Origin: UBA10649 sp963749905
GTDB taxonomy: Bacteria; Actinomycetota; Actinomycetes; S36-B12
Assembly (NCBI GenBank): GCA_963749905.1
Contig: CAVVOF010000004.1
Coordinates: 124,001-188,000 of the forward strand
Direction of reading: 5' to 3'
Length of the DNA stretch: 64,000 nucleotides
The stretch's first letter is position 1. Each line of letters opens with the position of its first letter. The notes under the pieces were generated by a model. The model ran no database searches and was not told where the DNA came from. It was given only the letters and a program-made list of their open reading frames with translations. This document shows, piece after piece, positions 8,827 to 17,404 of the stretch. Both the position numbers and the translations under genes were made by a program.

Positions 8827-10964
8827 GCTGACCGTCCGTTCTCGCGGTGGCCACGATCAACGTGCTGCCGGGTTCCTGCTTGGCGGCGTACGCGGCCGCG
8901 TCGGCCTGCCGCAGCACCTCGTCGACGTCGCTTCCGGCCGCCCGGAGGGATCACCGTCAGTCCGACGCTGACTCCGACGCCCAACGGCCCCGCCGGGGTC
9001 TCCACGCGGATGGCGTCGATCGAGCGGATGATGGCATCCCCGGTGCGCTCGCCCATGGACAGCGGACAGTCCTCGAGAATGACCGTGAACTCGTCCCCTC
9101 CCATCCGCGCCACCGTGTCACCAGCGCGGACGCTTCGTCGAAGCGCGTCGGCCACAGCGACGAGCATCCGATCGCCGGCCTCATGCCCCGCCGCATCATT
9201 GACCGCCTTGAATCGGTCGAGATCGGCGTAGAGCAGGACGTGGCTGGCCGGCTCGGATTCCTCACGCTGGCAGAGTTCCTCCAGCCGGGCGATGAAGCCC
9301 CTGCGGTTCACCAGCCCGGTGAGCTCGTCGTGGGTCGCCTCGAAGGACTGCTCGCGGGCCTCGCGGCGCGCCTGCTGCTCCAAGCCGGTCACCAGCAGCA
9401 GCAGGGCCTGGATGAAGTAGATGCCGATGACTCCCAGCGGCAGGAGGATGGCCAGCGCCGCTGACTCGGTGCTCGCGAGGTCGCCGGCCACCGGCGTCAC
9501 TTCCAGCTGCCAGGTGCGCCCGAACACCTCGAAGGGCTCCGAGACGATGGTGTCCAGTACCAGGGCATCCAGGTCCGCCGCGGGATCCGACGGCGCGCGT
9601 CGGTCCGACAGCAGCGCGGGGTTGGCTGCGTCGGTCACGTCCGTCAGCCGCAGCGCGACGTCATCCCAAAGGGACGAGGTGAAAGTGTCTGCGAACAGGT
9701 CGTCCGCCACATACACCCCGACCGCGTATCCGAGGATGGCCGCGCGGCGCTCCGCCACCGTCTGCACCGCTGCCCCCGGCTCGTAGACCGGCGCGAGGAC
9801 GAGCAGGCCCACCCGCGAGCGGTTGTCATTGACGAGCGAGACCGGGGCGGTGAGCGCAGGACTGCCCGAGTCCCGCGCGTGGGTGATCGCCTGCCGGCGC
9901 GGTTCGTCGGAGGCGATGTCGAAGCCGAGCGCCGGGCGGCTCGACTCGATCGGCTCGATGTACTGCACGATGACATGCTCCGGGCGAGTCGTCGCCGGCA
10001 CCAGCTCTCCCGAAGCGTCTCTCTCGGTGACGCTGTAGTCGGCGAGCCCCGGCTGAGACCGCTGGGCTTCGACGAAGGTGGGCAGTTCCTCGTCGCTGAC
10101 CACGGGGTTCCACGACAGCGCGTCGATGCTCGTCAGACGCGTGAGTGGGAGCGTGGTGAAGGCAGCGAACTCCTCCGCGGTCACCCTCTCCGAGGCCTGC
10201 ACCAGTCCGCCGATGCTGTAGAGCGTCTCCGCGTGCCGGGCGAGCCGGGTGAGCAGCGTCGCCTCGGCGTCGACGGCCAGGTCCGCACGCGCCTCGTCCA
10301 CCCGCGCGGACTCGAACCCCTGCGCGAGCATCTCGGCGCCCAGCAGCAGGACGGCCACCACGAGCGACGGCACCGCGATCTTCCATCGACGACCCCGCCA
10401 GGTCTCACGCTGGTCCGGGAGGAGCATCAGCACGATCGGGCCGAAGACGAGGATGCCGATGGAGTCGCCGACCCACCAGGTCAGCCAGGCCGCGTACGCC
10501 TGCGCAGCCGGGATGATCCCCGACGCGAGCTGGGTCACGGTGCCGATCGTCGCGTTGATCACTGCGGCGAGCGGGCCGGCCAGCAGCAGGAAGAGCAGGA
10601 TGTCGCGGGGCGCGAGCAGTCTGCTTCTGGCCCCGACGGCGCGGGTCGCCGAGGTGCTGCCCGCCCACGCCTGGAGCGCGGCGCCCAGACCGACCGCCAG
10701 CGAGGTGAGCAGGGTGGACGACAGCTCCACGCCCGCGATCGTCAGGGCCAGGAGGTTCGCCGAGACGGATCCGACCGCGATGCCCGGCAGGACCGGCCAA
10801 CCCCAGCGGTACACGACGGCGAAGGCCAGGCCCGCTGCCGGCCAGACCGGCACGGCAATGCCCACCTGGGCCACGGTGAGGGCGAGGACGCCGAGAGCCG
10901 CGTAGCCAGCGCCCACGGCGAGGTTGGCCAGCGCATACTGCGGGGCGGTCAGGGGTCCCTTCAT
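8813..10964 (-). pseudogene. MASE1-CHASE-GGDEF diguanylate cyclase with a C-terminal frameshift
   Basis: Begins at ATG 10964. An eight-helix MASE1-like sensor (about residues 1-200) is followed by an extracytoplasmic CHASE domain (about 225-400), another helix and a GGDEF domain with an intact active site MGGDEF (622-626) and an RxxD inhibitory site (RAGD) five residues before it, so it should make c-di-GMP and be product-inhibited. After VGLTVIPPG the frame turns into arginine-rich nonsense, while the next frame continues the family consensus: GSDVDEVLRQADAAAYAAK, ending at TGA 8813. The shift lies at about 8935-8945 in a GC-rich stretch. If it is a sequencing error the protein is about 717 residues; if real, the last GGDEF helix is lost. 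The corrected end overlaps the next gene by 14 bases. Confidence 0.75.
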
Positions 10965-11012
10965 GGCAGCCCCCCTCCCACCCGACGCGCTGTCGGGCTG
11001 TCGCCGTGTCGG

Positions 11013-11252
11013 TCAGTCGAGGACGACGACCTGCCGCTGCGCGCGCAGCGCCATCACCAGGGCCACCACCCAGCCGATGATCGTCCAGCCGAGCAGCAGA
11101 TTGATCCAGAACACCAGCCAGTGCGGTACGTCGCGCACGGCCGCCACGGCCCACGGCGCCATGTAGCCCCCGCTGAGGATGGCCACGACGACCGCGACCA
11201 CCTTCGTCGCGGTCCAGGACCGATCGAGCGACTCCACCCGCGCATTCGCCAT
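11013..11252 (-). CDS. Small membrane protein of the superinfection-immunity (Imm) family
   Basis: 79 residues, ATG at 11252. Two hydrophobic helices flank a short loop; the second half, WINLLLGWTIIGWVVALVMA, matches the hallmark of the superinfection immunity family named after phage T4 Imm, which is also common in bacteria with no phage nearby. The family name reflects one phage member that blocks DNA entry; in bacterial genomes the function is unknown. It lies 48 bases upstream of the MASE1-GGDEF gene on the same strand and may be the first gene of that transcript. Nothing around it suggests a prophage. Confidence 0.75.
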   Translation of the reverse strand: MANARVESLDRSWTATKVVAVVVAILSGGYMAPWAVAAVRDVPHWLVFWINLLLGWTIIGWVVALVMALRAQRQVVVLD

Positions 11253-11351
11253 GTCTCGATCGTACGAGAGTGGCGGAGCCGATGCCCGGTGCACGTAGCA
11301 TCGCCGTGACGCCCGGATCGTCCGGGTCGCTCCTCGGAAGGCTGGCCGCAG

Positions 11352-12536
11352 GTGAGGCTGCTGCACACGTCGGATTGGCACCTGGGCCGCCTTCTGCGCG
11401 CAGTTCCGCTCATCGAGCACCAGCGCGCCTTCGTGGCCTGGCTGGCCGACGTGGCGGCCGAACGGGGCGTGTCCGCCATCCTCGTCAGCGGCGATGTCTA
11501 CGACCGCGCGATTCCGCCGGTGGAGGCGGTGGACGCCCTCGAGGACGCCCTCGAGCGGCTCCCGCAGGCGTGCCCGGTGGTGCTGATCCCCGGCAATCAC
11601 GACTCGACGGTTCGCCTCGGCTTCGCGGGGCGCCTGCTGGAGCGGTCCGGCGTGCATTTCCGATCGCACGTCACCGACGTCGCCCGCCCGGTGGTGCTCG
11701 GGTCCGGTGACGACGTGGTGCTCGTCTACGGGATCCCGTATCTGGAACCCGAACTGGTCCGCGGCGAGCTCGAGGCCGAGAAGACGCATGAGGCGGTCCT
11801 CACCGCGGCGATGGCCCGGATCCGCGCCGATCTGGCCGAGCGGGTCGCGTCGGCCAAGGGGGACGGTCGCCGGGCGCCGCGCGCTGTCGTCATGGCGCAC
11901 GCCTTCATCACGGGGGGCGCCGCCAGTGACTCGGAGCGCGATGTGAGCGTCGGCGGCGTCAGCGACGCACCGGCATCCGTCTTCGCCGGGGTCGACTACG
12001 TGGCCCTGGGCCACCTGCACGGTCCACAGGAGATCACGAATCCCGACGGGCCGCCCGTGTCGTACAGCGGGTCGCCGCTCGCCTACTCCTTCTCCGAGGA
12101 GGCCCACGAGAAATCGGTCACCATCGTGGACGTCGGCGACGACGGGACCGTCACTGTGGAGCGGGTACCCACCCCGGTGCCGCGCCGGCTGGCCACGATC
12201 ACGGGCACGGTCGATCACCTGCTGTCGGATGCGGCCCTGGACCACGCAGAGGAGGCGTGGGTGCGCGCGATCGTCACGGATGCCCGCCGTCCCGAGAACG
12301 CGATGGACCGACTGCGCACGCGCTTCCCGCACACCATCGAGCTGTCGTGGGAGCCGCATGCGGGCGGCCTGCCGATCAGCCCACCCGGTGCGAGCGCCAC
12401 GACGGCCGCGGTGGATCCGGCCGACCTGGTGCTCGACTTCGTCCGCCACGTCACCCTCGAGGAGCCCACCGACCTCGACGCCGACCTCATCCGTGACTCC
12501 GTGGAGCGGGTGCGCATCGCGGAGGCCGGCGCATGA
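11352..12536 (+). CDS. sbcD: Nuclease SbcCD subunit D (Mre11-like exonuclease)
   Basis: 394 residues, GTG start at 11352 preceded by GCCGCAG. The calcineurin-like phosphoesterase motifs are in order: HTSDWHLGR (metal ligands Asp and His), VSGDVYDR, PGNHDS, and later ALGHLHGPQ. With SbcC it forms an ATP-dependent nuclease that cuts hairpins and protein-blocked DNA ends, acting on long palindromes during replication. The sbcC start lies 13 bases after the sbcD stop, so they form the usual two-gene operon. The neighbouring long perfect palindrome at 17.3 kb is the type of structure this enzyme attacks, though proximity may be chance. Confidence 0.93.
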   Translation: MRLLHTSDWHLGRLLRAVPLIEHQRAFVAWLADVAAERGVSAILVSGDVYDRAIPPVEAVDALEDALERLPQACPVVLIPGNHDSTVRLGFAGRLLERSGVHFRSHVTDVARPVVLGSGDDVVLVYGIPYLEPELVRGELEAEKTHEAVLTAAMARIRADLAERVASAKGDGRRAPRAVVMAHAFITGGAASDSERDVSVGGVSDAPASVFAGVDYVALGHLHGPQEITNPDGPPVSYSGSPLAYSFSEEAHEKSVTIVDVGDDGTVTVERVPTPVPRRLATITGTVDHLLSDAALDHAEEAWVRAIVTDARRPENAMDRLRTRFPHTIELSWEPHAGGLPISPPGASATTAAVDPADLVLDFVRHVTLEEPTDLDADLIRDSVERVRIAEAGA

Positions 12537-12549
12537 CGCGAGCGGATTC

Positions 12550-15288
12550 ATGAGGCTGCACCGGCTGACGCTGACGGGCGTCGGGCCGTTCAAGCAGACC
12601 CAGGACATCGACGTCGACGACCTGTCCGCGTCCGGGCTCTTCCTGATCGAGGGACCTACCGGATCGGGCAAGACCACCATCATCGACGCCGTCGTCTATG
12701 CCCTGTACGGAGTTGCCTCGTCAGGCGACGAGGAGGCGACGCGGATGCGGATCCGCAGCCACTTCTGCGGAGAGACCGACCCCACCGGCGTGCGGTGCGA
12801 GTTCTCCGTGGACGGTCGGCGCTACGTCATCTCGCGGGTACCGGCCGGCTGCCGCGACCCGGAGGAGCCGGACCGGGCCGCCAAGTCGCGCGGCCCCCGC
12901 CAGGTGCTCACCGAGCACGTCGACGGCGGTGAGCCGACCGTGCGCACGAACCGCAAGGAGGTCGGCGAGCGAGTCGCGCAGATCCTGGGCATGTCCGTCG
13001 AGCAGTTCCGCCAGCTGGTGGTCCTGCCGCAGGGACGGTTCTCGGAACTGCTCCGCCAGACGCCGGCCGAGCGCCTGCGCAGCCTCGAGCCACTGCTGGA
13101 GGACGGGCTGATGGCCCGCGTCCAGGCAGACCTCGAGCAGCGCGGCCGGGACGCCCGAGCCCAGCGGGCGCGGGCGGATGCGGCGGTGGACGCCGCGATG
13201 AACCAGCTGCAGGGACGCCTGCGGGCATGGCTCGCGCAGATGCCCCCCGAGGTCGATTTCAGCGCCCCTGATCTCACCCACGAGGTGCGGCACAGCCGGG
13301 TCGCGGACATCCTGGCCGCCCTCGACGCCGAAGCCGATCGCGCGGTGGTCGCACGCGAGGAGCAGGCCGTGGTTGCGGAGGCCCTGCGACTCGCGGCCCG
13401 TTCAGCCGCGGAGGCGCTGGAGGTGGTCGCCGCGCTCGACGACGCTCGTTCGCGACTCGATCGAGCCCGGCGGGCGGCCCATCCGGACGACGCCGCACTC
13501 GACGAGGCCGAGGCAGAGGATCGACGCAGTGACCTCACCCGGCTCGTCGGGACCCTCGAGACGCATGCCGCCTGGGAGCTGCTGGCGACCGCCCGCGCCG
13601 AGGATCGGGCGGTGCTCGCCGGCGAGTCCACCGGCCTCATGGTCCGCATCACCGAGCTGGAGGAGGAAGCAGCGCCTCTTCCCGAGCAGGCAGAACGGCT
13701 GGCGCGCGAACTGGTCGACGCGAGCCTGCTCGCGGGAAACCTCGACACCGCCCGAGCCGAGGCGGAGCGACTCGGTGCCTTGCTGGCGAAGGCGCACGAA
13801 CTCGAGCGCATGGCGGCGGAGCTGGAGCAGCTGCAGCGGGCGGTGCGGGATGCGACCGACCTGCAGTCGGTCGCGGAGGAGCAGGAGACCGCGCTGGAGG
13901 CCCAGTGGTCCGACCTGGTGCACCGTCAGCGCGCCGAGTCCGCGATCGCGCTCGCGGCCACGCTGGCCAGCGGTGCGGCCTGCCCAGTGTGCGGTTCGAC
14001 GGAGCACCCGGCTCCGGCCGTCGCCGGTGGCGCCGCTGCTCCCGTCAGCGACGACGAGGTGGCTGCGGCGGAGGCGGGGCTGGCGCAGGCGCGGGCGCGC
14101 GTGACATCTGCTCGCTCGACGGCCGAGAAGGCCAGCGACCGCCACGGCCAGCGGGCCCAGGCACTCGCCGCGCTCAGCGGCGCCGTGGGTGACCACGGAG
14201 TGGATCGCATCGAGGCCGACCTCCAGCAGGCCGAGGCCCGGCTGGCCTCGGCACATGGTGCTGCGTCTGAGAAGGCAGCCCTTGAGGAGGCCATCGCGTC
14301 CGCGCGTGAACGCCAGGGCGCCATCGGACGGGAACTCGCCGATTCCCGGACTCGCGTCGCCGAGATCGGGGCCACTATCGCGGCGCAGGAGGGTGAGGAG
14401 CGAAAGCGCGCCGCGCAGATCAGGGAGCTGATCGGCCAGGCCGAGTCGGCGACCGTTCTGCTCGCGGACACTCAGGCTCGCGTCATGGTCCTCGGCGATC
14501 TCGTGCGCGCGTGGCAGGGCCTCGGCGTCGCTCTCGCCCGAGTGCCCGCCGAACTCGCCGACGCGTCGATCGAGGCCGTGCGCGCGGGCGCTGAGGAGCG
14601 GACCCGTGTCAGCCGGGAAGCAGACGCACTGCTCGACTCCTTCACGGAGGCGGCCGCCAGGGCCGTCGCGCTCCGTGACGAGGCCGGTCCGCTCGCAGAC
14701 GACCTGCACGAGGCGATCATGATCCGAAACGAGGTCCACGCGAGCACGGTCGCGCCGCTGCAGCTCGCCGCCCTGGTGTCCGCCGACAACCGCCTGCGCC
14801 TGCAACTGCGCAGCTACGCACTCCAGCGACGCTTCGAGACCGTGCTGGTTGCGGCTTCCGGCCACCTCGAGCGGATGAGTGCCGGCAGGTTCTCCTTCGC
14901 ACTGAGCGAAGACGCCGCCGGGTCCGGTCAGTCCGGGCTGGGCATCACGCTGCTGGACTCGTGGACGGGTCACGAACAGGATCCCAAGTCCCTCTCGGGC
15001 GGCGAGACCTTCTACGCGTCGCTGTCGCTCGCACTCGGCTTGGCCGATGTCGTGCGGGGCGAGGCCGGCGGATCGACCCTCGAGACGCTGTTCGTCGACG
15101 AGGGCTTCGGCTCCCTCGATCAGGACACGCTCGCGCAGGTACTCGACCAGCTCGACTCGCTTCGTGCCGGCAACCGGGTGGTCGGCGTGATCAGCCACGT
15201 CACCGAGATGCGCGAGTCGATCCCCGATCGACTCGAAGTCCGTCGGCAGGACGACCGAACCAGCCTCCTCCGGCGCTCCCCGGCGTAG
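12550..15288 (+). CDS. sbcC: Nuclease SbcCD subunit C (SMC/Rad50-like ATPase)
   Basis: 912 residues from ATG 12550 (MRLHRLTLTGVGPF), the canonical start of the family; the frame is open further upstream but only as an sbcD shadow. Walker A GPTGSGKT at residues 35-42, long Ala/Glu/Arg-rich coiled coils on both sides, the zinc-hook CPVC at residues 478-481 in the middle where two molecules dimerise, and a C-terminal ATPase lobe with the signature LSGGETFYASLSLALGLAD followed by LFVDEGFGSLD. It is the ATP-driven clamp that gates the SbcD nuclease. Length is within the 900-1050 range of the family. Confidence 0.93.
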   Translation: MRLHRLTLTGVGPFKQTQDIDVDDLSASGLFLIEGPTGSGKTTIIDAVVYALYGVASSGDEEATRMRIRSHFCGETDPTGVRCEFSVDGRRYVISRVPAGCRDPEEPDRAAKSRGPRQVLTEHVDGGEPTVRTNRKEVGERVAQILGMSVEQFRQLVVLPQGRFSELLRQTPAERLRSLEPLLEDGLMARVQADLEQRGRDARAQRARADAAVDAAMNQLQGRLRAWLAQMPPEVDFSAPDLTHEVRHSRVADILAALDAEADRAVVAREEQAVVAEALRLAARSAAEALEVVAALDDARSRLDRARRAAHPDDAALDEAEAEDRRSDLTRLVGTLETHAAWELLATARAEDRAVLAGESTGLMVRITELEEEAAPLPEQAERLARELVDASLLAGNLDTARAEAERLGALLAKAHELERMAAELEQLQRAVRDATDLQSVAEEQETALEAQWSDLVHRQRAESAIALAATLASGAACPVCGSTEHPAPAVAGGAAAPVSDDEVAAAEAGLAQARARVTSARSTAEKASDRHGQRAQALAALSGAVGDHGVDRIEADLQQAEARLASAHGAASEKAALEEAIASARERQGAIGRELADSRTRVAEIGATIAAQEGEERKRAAQIRELIGQAESATVLLADTQARVMVLGDLVRAWQGLGVALARVPAELADASIEAVRAGAEERTRVSREADALLDSFTEAAARAVALRDEAGPLADDLHEAIMIRNEVHASTVAPLQLAALVSADNRLRLQLRSYALQRRFETVLVAASGHLERMSAGRFSFALSEDAAGSGQSGLGITLLDSWTGHEQDPKSLSGGETFYASLSLALGLADVVRGEAGGSTLETLFVDEGFGSLDQDTLAQVLDQLDSLRAGNRVVGVISHVTEMRESIPDRLEVRRQDDRTSLLRRSPA

Positions 15289-15297
15289 TCTCGACGC

Positions 15298-15756
15298 ATG
15301 ATCCGCCTACGCAGAGTCGCCGCCGTCCTGACCGCCGCCGTCCTCGCCACCGGGCTCGCCGCAGCCGTGCCCGGGTCCGCCCAGGCGGCTGCACCCACCG
15401 CGAAGAAGATCACTCTGATCGTGCGCGATCTGCCGGCGCAGGTGCGGTTGATCCCGGGTGAGAAGATCCAGATCACGCTGACCACCAACCGCACGACCGG
15501 TTACAGCTGGCACGCCTCGGGCGGCTGCTGCACCAAGGACGACAAGAACATCGCCACCATCTCGAAGGGCGTCTACACCGCCCCGGAGAACACCGGCGGA
15601 ATGGTCGGCGTGCCGGGCACCACCACGTGGACCGTCACGGCGAAGCGGGTGGGCACCACGGAGATCGAGATCGTCACCCGCCCGCCCGGCGCCCAGAACA
15701 CGATGCAGGACGAGACGGTGGGCACGCTGAAGCTCATCGTCATGAAGCCGCAGTAG
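15298..15756 (+). CDS. Secreted chagasin-type (I42) cysteine protease inhibitor-like protein
   Basis: 152 residues, ATG 15298 right after sbcC. A Sec signal peptide (RLRR then a hydrophobic Ala/Val core, cleavage after AQA near residue 30) precedes an immunoglobulin-like domain. The chagasin loop motif N-x-T-T-G-Y-x-W is present as NRTTGYSWH at 64-72, followed by GVPGTTTWTVTAKRVGTTEI and the RPPG loop in the place of the family's RPW/RPF. Members inhibit papain-like cysteine proteases from outside the cell. Two cysteines (GGCCTK) sit next to each other after the first loop, unusual for this fold. Assignment rests on motif order; inhibition is not proven by sequence and the third loop lacks the aromatic residue. 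Confidence 0.65.
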   Translation: MIRLRRVAAVLTAAVLATGLAAAVPGSAQAAAPTAKKITLIVRDLPAQVRLIPGEKIQITLTTNRTTGYSWHASGGCCTKDDKNIATISKGVYTAPENTGGMVGVPGTTTWTVTAKRVGTTEIEIVTRPPGAQNTMQDETVGTLKLIVMKPQ

Positions 15757-15792
15757 CGCGCCGCTCCCCCAGTACCCGGGCACAATGCCCTC

Positions 15793-16560
15793 GTGAGCGT
15801 CGATCCCCTACGCACCGGCATCGCGCTGGTCGTGCTCTTCGCCGCCGCCATCGCAGTGATGAGCGTGGGGGGCGTTCGGCACCGGGCCGACCTGACGGTG
15901 GCGGCCGTCCGGGCGTTCGTCCAGCTGATCGCGGTGGCCCTGCTGATCGCGTGGATCTTCACCCATCCCGAGGGGGCCGTCGCGTACCTGGCCGTCATGC
16001 TCGTGGCCGCGACGTGGACCGCAAACCGCCGCCTCAAGGGCGATCGGCGCGACTTCGCCGCCCTTCTGATCGCCATCCTGCTGGGGGCCGGGACCACCGT
16101 GCTGATCGTCGCGGTGACGGGCGCGCTGTCGTTCACGGCGCAGGCGCTGCTGCCCTTCACCGCGCAGATGATCGGCGGCGCGATGACGACCGCCATCCTC
16201 GCCGGGATGCGCCTGCGCGACGACGTGCGCGACCAGCTGCCGGTGTTCGAGACCTACGTGGCCCTCGGGGCGACCTATCGGCAGGCGGGGCAGCAGTTCG
16301 CGCGGCGCGCGTCCGAGCGCGCCCTCGTGCCGACGCTGGACCAGACGCGCAGCGCGGGGCTGGTGACCCTGCCGGGTGCGTTCGTCGGGATGCTGCTCGG
16401 CGGCGCCACGCCCCTCCAGGCGGCTCAGGTGCAGCTGCTCGTGCTCATCGGCCTGCTCCTCGTGCAGTCCATCACCGCCGTGCTGACCACTCGGTTGGTC
16501 AATCCCCTGCCGGACGGCCTGGGCCGGAACGCCGGCCTCGTCCCAGGCGCAGCCCAGTGA
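15793..16560 (+). CDS. FetB-family (UPF0014) ABC transporter permease
   Basis: 255 residues, GTG 15793. Six to seven helices with the family's conserved cytoplasmic segment: ARAS ERALVPTLDQTRSAGLVTLPGAF followed by VGMLLGGATP, which matches the FetB/YbbM permeases. FetAB in E. coli is reported to export iron and protects against oxidative stress; plants have related aluminium-tolerance proteins. The stop overlaps the start of the adjacent ATPase gene as GTGA, so the two make one transporter. Substrate is inferred only from family. Confidence 0.82.
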   Translation: MSVDPLRTGIALVVLFAAAIAVMSVGGVRHRADLTVAAVRAFVQLIAVALLIAWIFTHPEGAVAYLAVMLVAATWTANRRLKGDRRDFAALLIAILLGAGTTVLIVAVTGALSFTAQALLPFTAQMIGGAMTTAILAGMRLRDDVRDQLPVFETYVALGATYRQAGQQFARRASERALVPTLDQTRSAGLVTLPGAFVGMLLGGATPLQAAQVQLLVLIGLLLVQSITAVLTTRLVNPLPDGLGRNAGLVPGAAQ

Positions 16561-17345
16561 CCGACCCGGTGTTCGACCTCGAGCACGTGACAGTGGCCTA
16601 CGGCGGCCAGCCGGCCGTGGCCGACGTCAGCCTGCGGATTCCTCGATCGACGGTCACGGCGCTCGTCGGGCCGAGCGGCAGCGGCAAGTCGTCGCTGCTG
16701 CGCAGTCTCAACCGGCTGAACGACCTGGTCGCGGGGGCCACCGTGCAGGGCCGGATCACACTGGACGGCGAGGACATCCACGCTCCCGCAGTGGACCTCG
16801 TCGCCCTGCGACGCAGGGTCGGCATGGTGTTCCAGCGCCCCAGCGCCTTTCCGATGTCGATCCACGACAACGTGGCGTACGGCCCCCGGCTCGCGGGCGC
16901 GACCACTGACCTCGACTCGGTCGTCGAGGACGCCCTACGCCGGGCCGGACTATGGGACGAGGTGCGGCAGGACCTGCGTCGCCCGGCCACCGGCCTGTCG
17001 GTCGGCCAGCTCCAACGACTGTCGATCGCCCGGTGCCTCGCCGTCGGCCCCGAGGTCCTGCTGATGGACGAGCCCACCGCGTCCCTCGATCCGGTGTCGA
17101 CGACCGCGGTCGAGGATCTCGTCCGCACGCTCACGCCGGAACTGACGATCGTGCTGGTGACGCACGATCTCGGCCAGGCGGAGCGGATTGCCGACCAGGT
17201 GGCGTACCTGCACGCCGAGACGACCGACGAGGGGGGCCGTAGGGGCGTGCTCGTCGAGTTCGGGCCGACTCGTGAGCTGTTCCACGCGCCGACCGACCCT
17301 CGGACCGCCGCCTACCTGACCCCACCCCCTCCCCGTCTGTCTTGA
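16557..17345 (+). CDS. PstB-like ABC transporter ATP-binding protein paired with FetB
   Basis: 262 residues, GTG 16557 overlapping the permease stop. Walker A GPSGSGKSS at 38-46, the PstB-type segment LLRSLNRLNDL, Q-loop VGMVFQRPSAFPMS, Walker B LLMDEPTASLDPVST and H-loop VTHDL. The signature motif is LSVGQ (residues 147-151) instead of LSGGQ: the second position of the glycine pair is Val, a change at a residue that contacts ATP across the dimer. The sequence resembles phosphate-transport PstB more than FetA, yet it is coupled to a FetB permease. The gene ends inside the left arm of the 74-bp palindrome. Confidence 0.82.
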   Translation: MTDPVFDLEHVTVAYGGQPAVADVSLRIPRSTVTALVGPSGSGKSSLLRSLNRLNDLVAGATVQGRITLDGEDIHAPAVDLVALRRRVGMVFQRPSAFPMSIHDNVAYGPRLAGATTDLDSVVEDALRRAGLWDEVRQDLRRPATGLSVGQLQRLSIARCLAVGPEVLLMDEPTASLDPVSTTAVEDLVRTLTPELTIVLVTHDLGQAERIADQVAYLHAETTDEGGRRGVLVEFGPTRELFHAPTDPRTAAYLTPPPPRLS

Positions 17346-17402
17346 GGTTGGTGGTCGCAAAACGTACGTTTTGCGACCACCAACCTCAAGACAGACGGGG
17401 AG
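17329..17402. terminator. Perfect 74-bp palindrome between convergent genes
   Basis: Two 37-base arms (17329-17365 and 17366-17402) are exact reverse complements with no spacer; the centre is AAAACGTACGTTTT. The left arm contains the stop codon of the ATPase gene (17343-17345) and the right arm ends two bases before the stop of the opposite gene (17405), so it separates two convergent units and could terminate both. It has no T-tract, so as a terminator it would be of the hairpin-only type frequent in high-GC bacteria. As DNA it could extrude as a cruciform. Confidence 0.75.
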
Positions 17403-17404
17403 AG

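Noticed and set aside
8935..8945. Common CCGGCC motif as cause of all frame breaks
   Set aside because: Found near three of six breaks only, and the word is frequent in this GC-rich sequence.
11013..11252. Sign of a prophage from the superinfection-immunity protein
   Set aside because: No phage structural, lysis, integrase or att-like sequence nearby; the family is widespread in bacteria.
11254..11269. SOS box upstream of sbcD
   Set aside because: TCTCG-N6-CGAGA is only a weak inverted repeat and does not match the actinobacterial LexA consensus CGAAC-N4-GTTCG.
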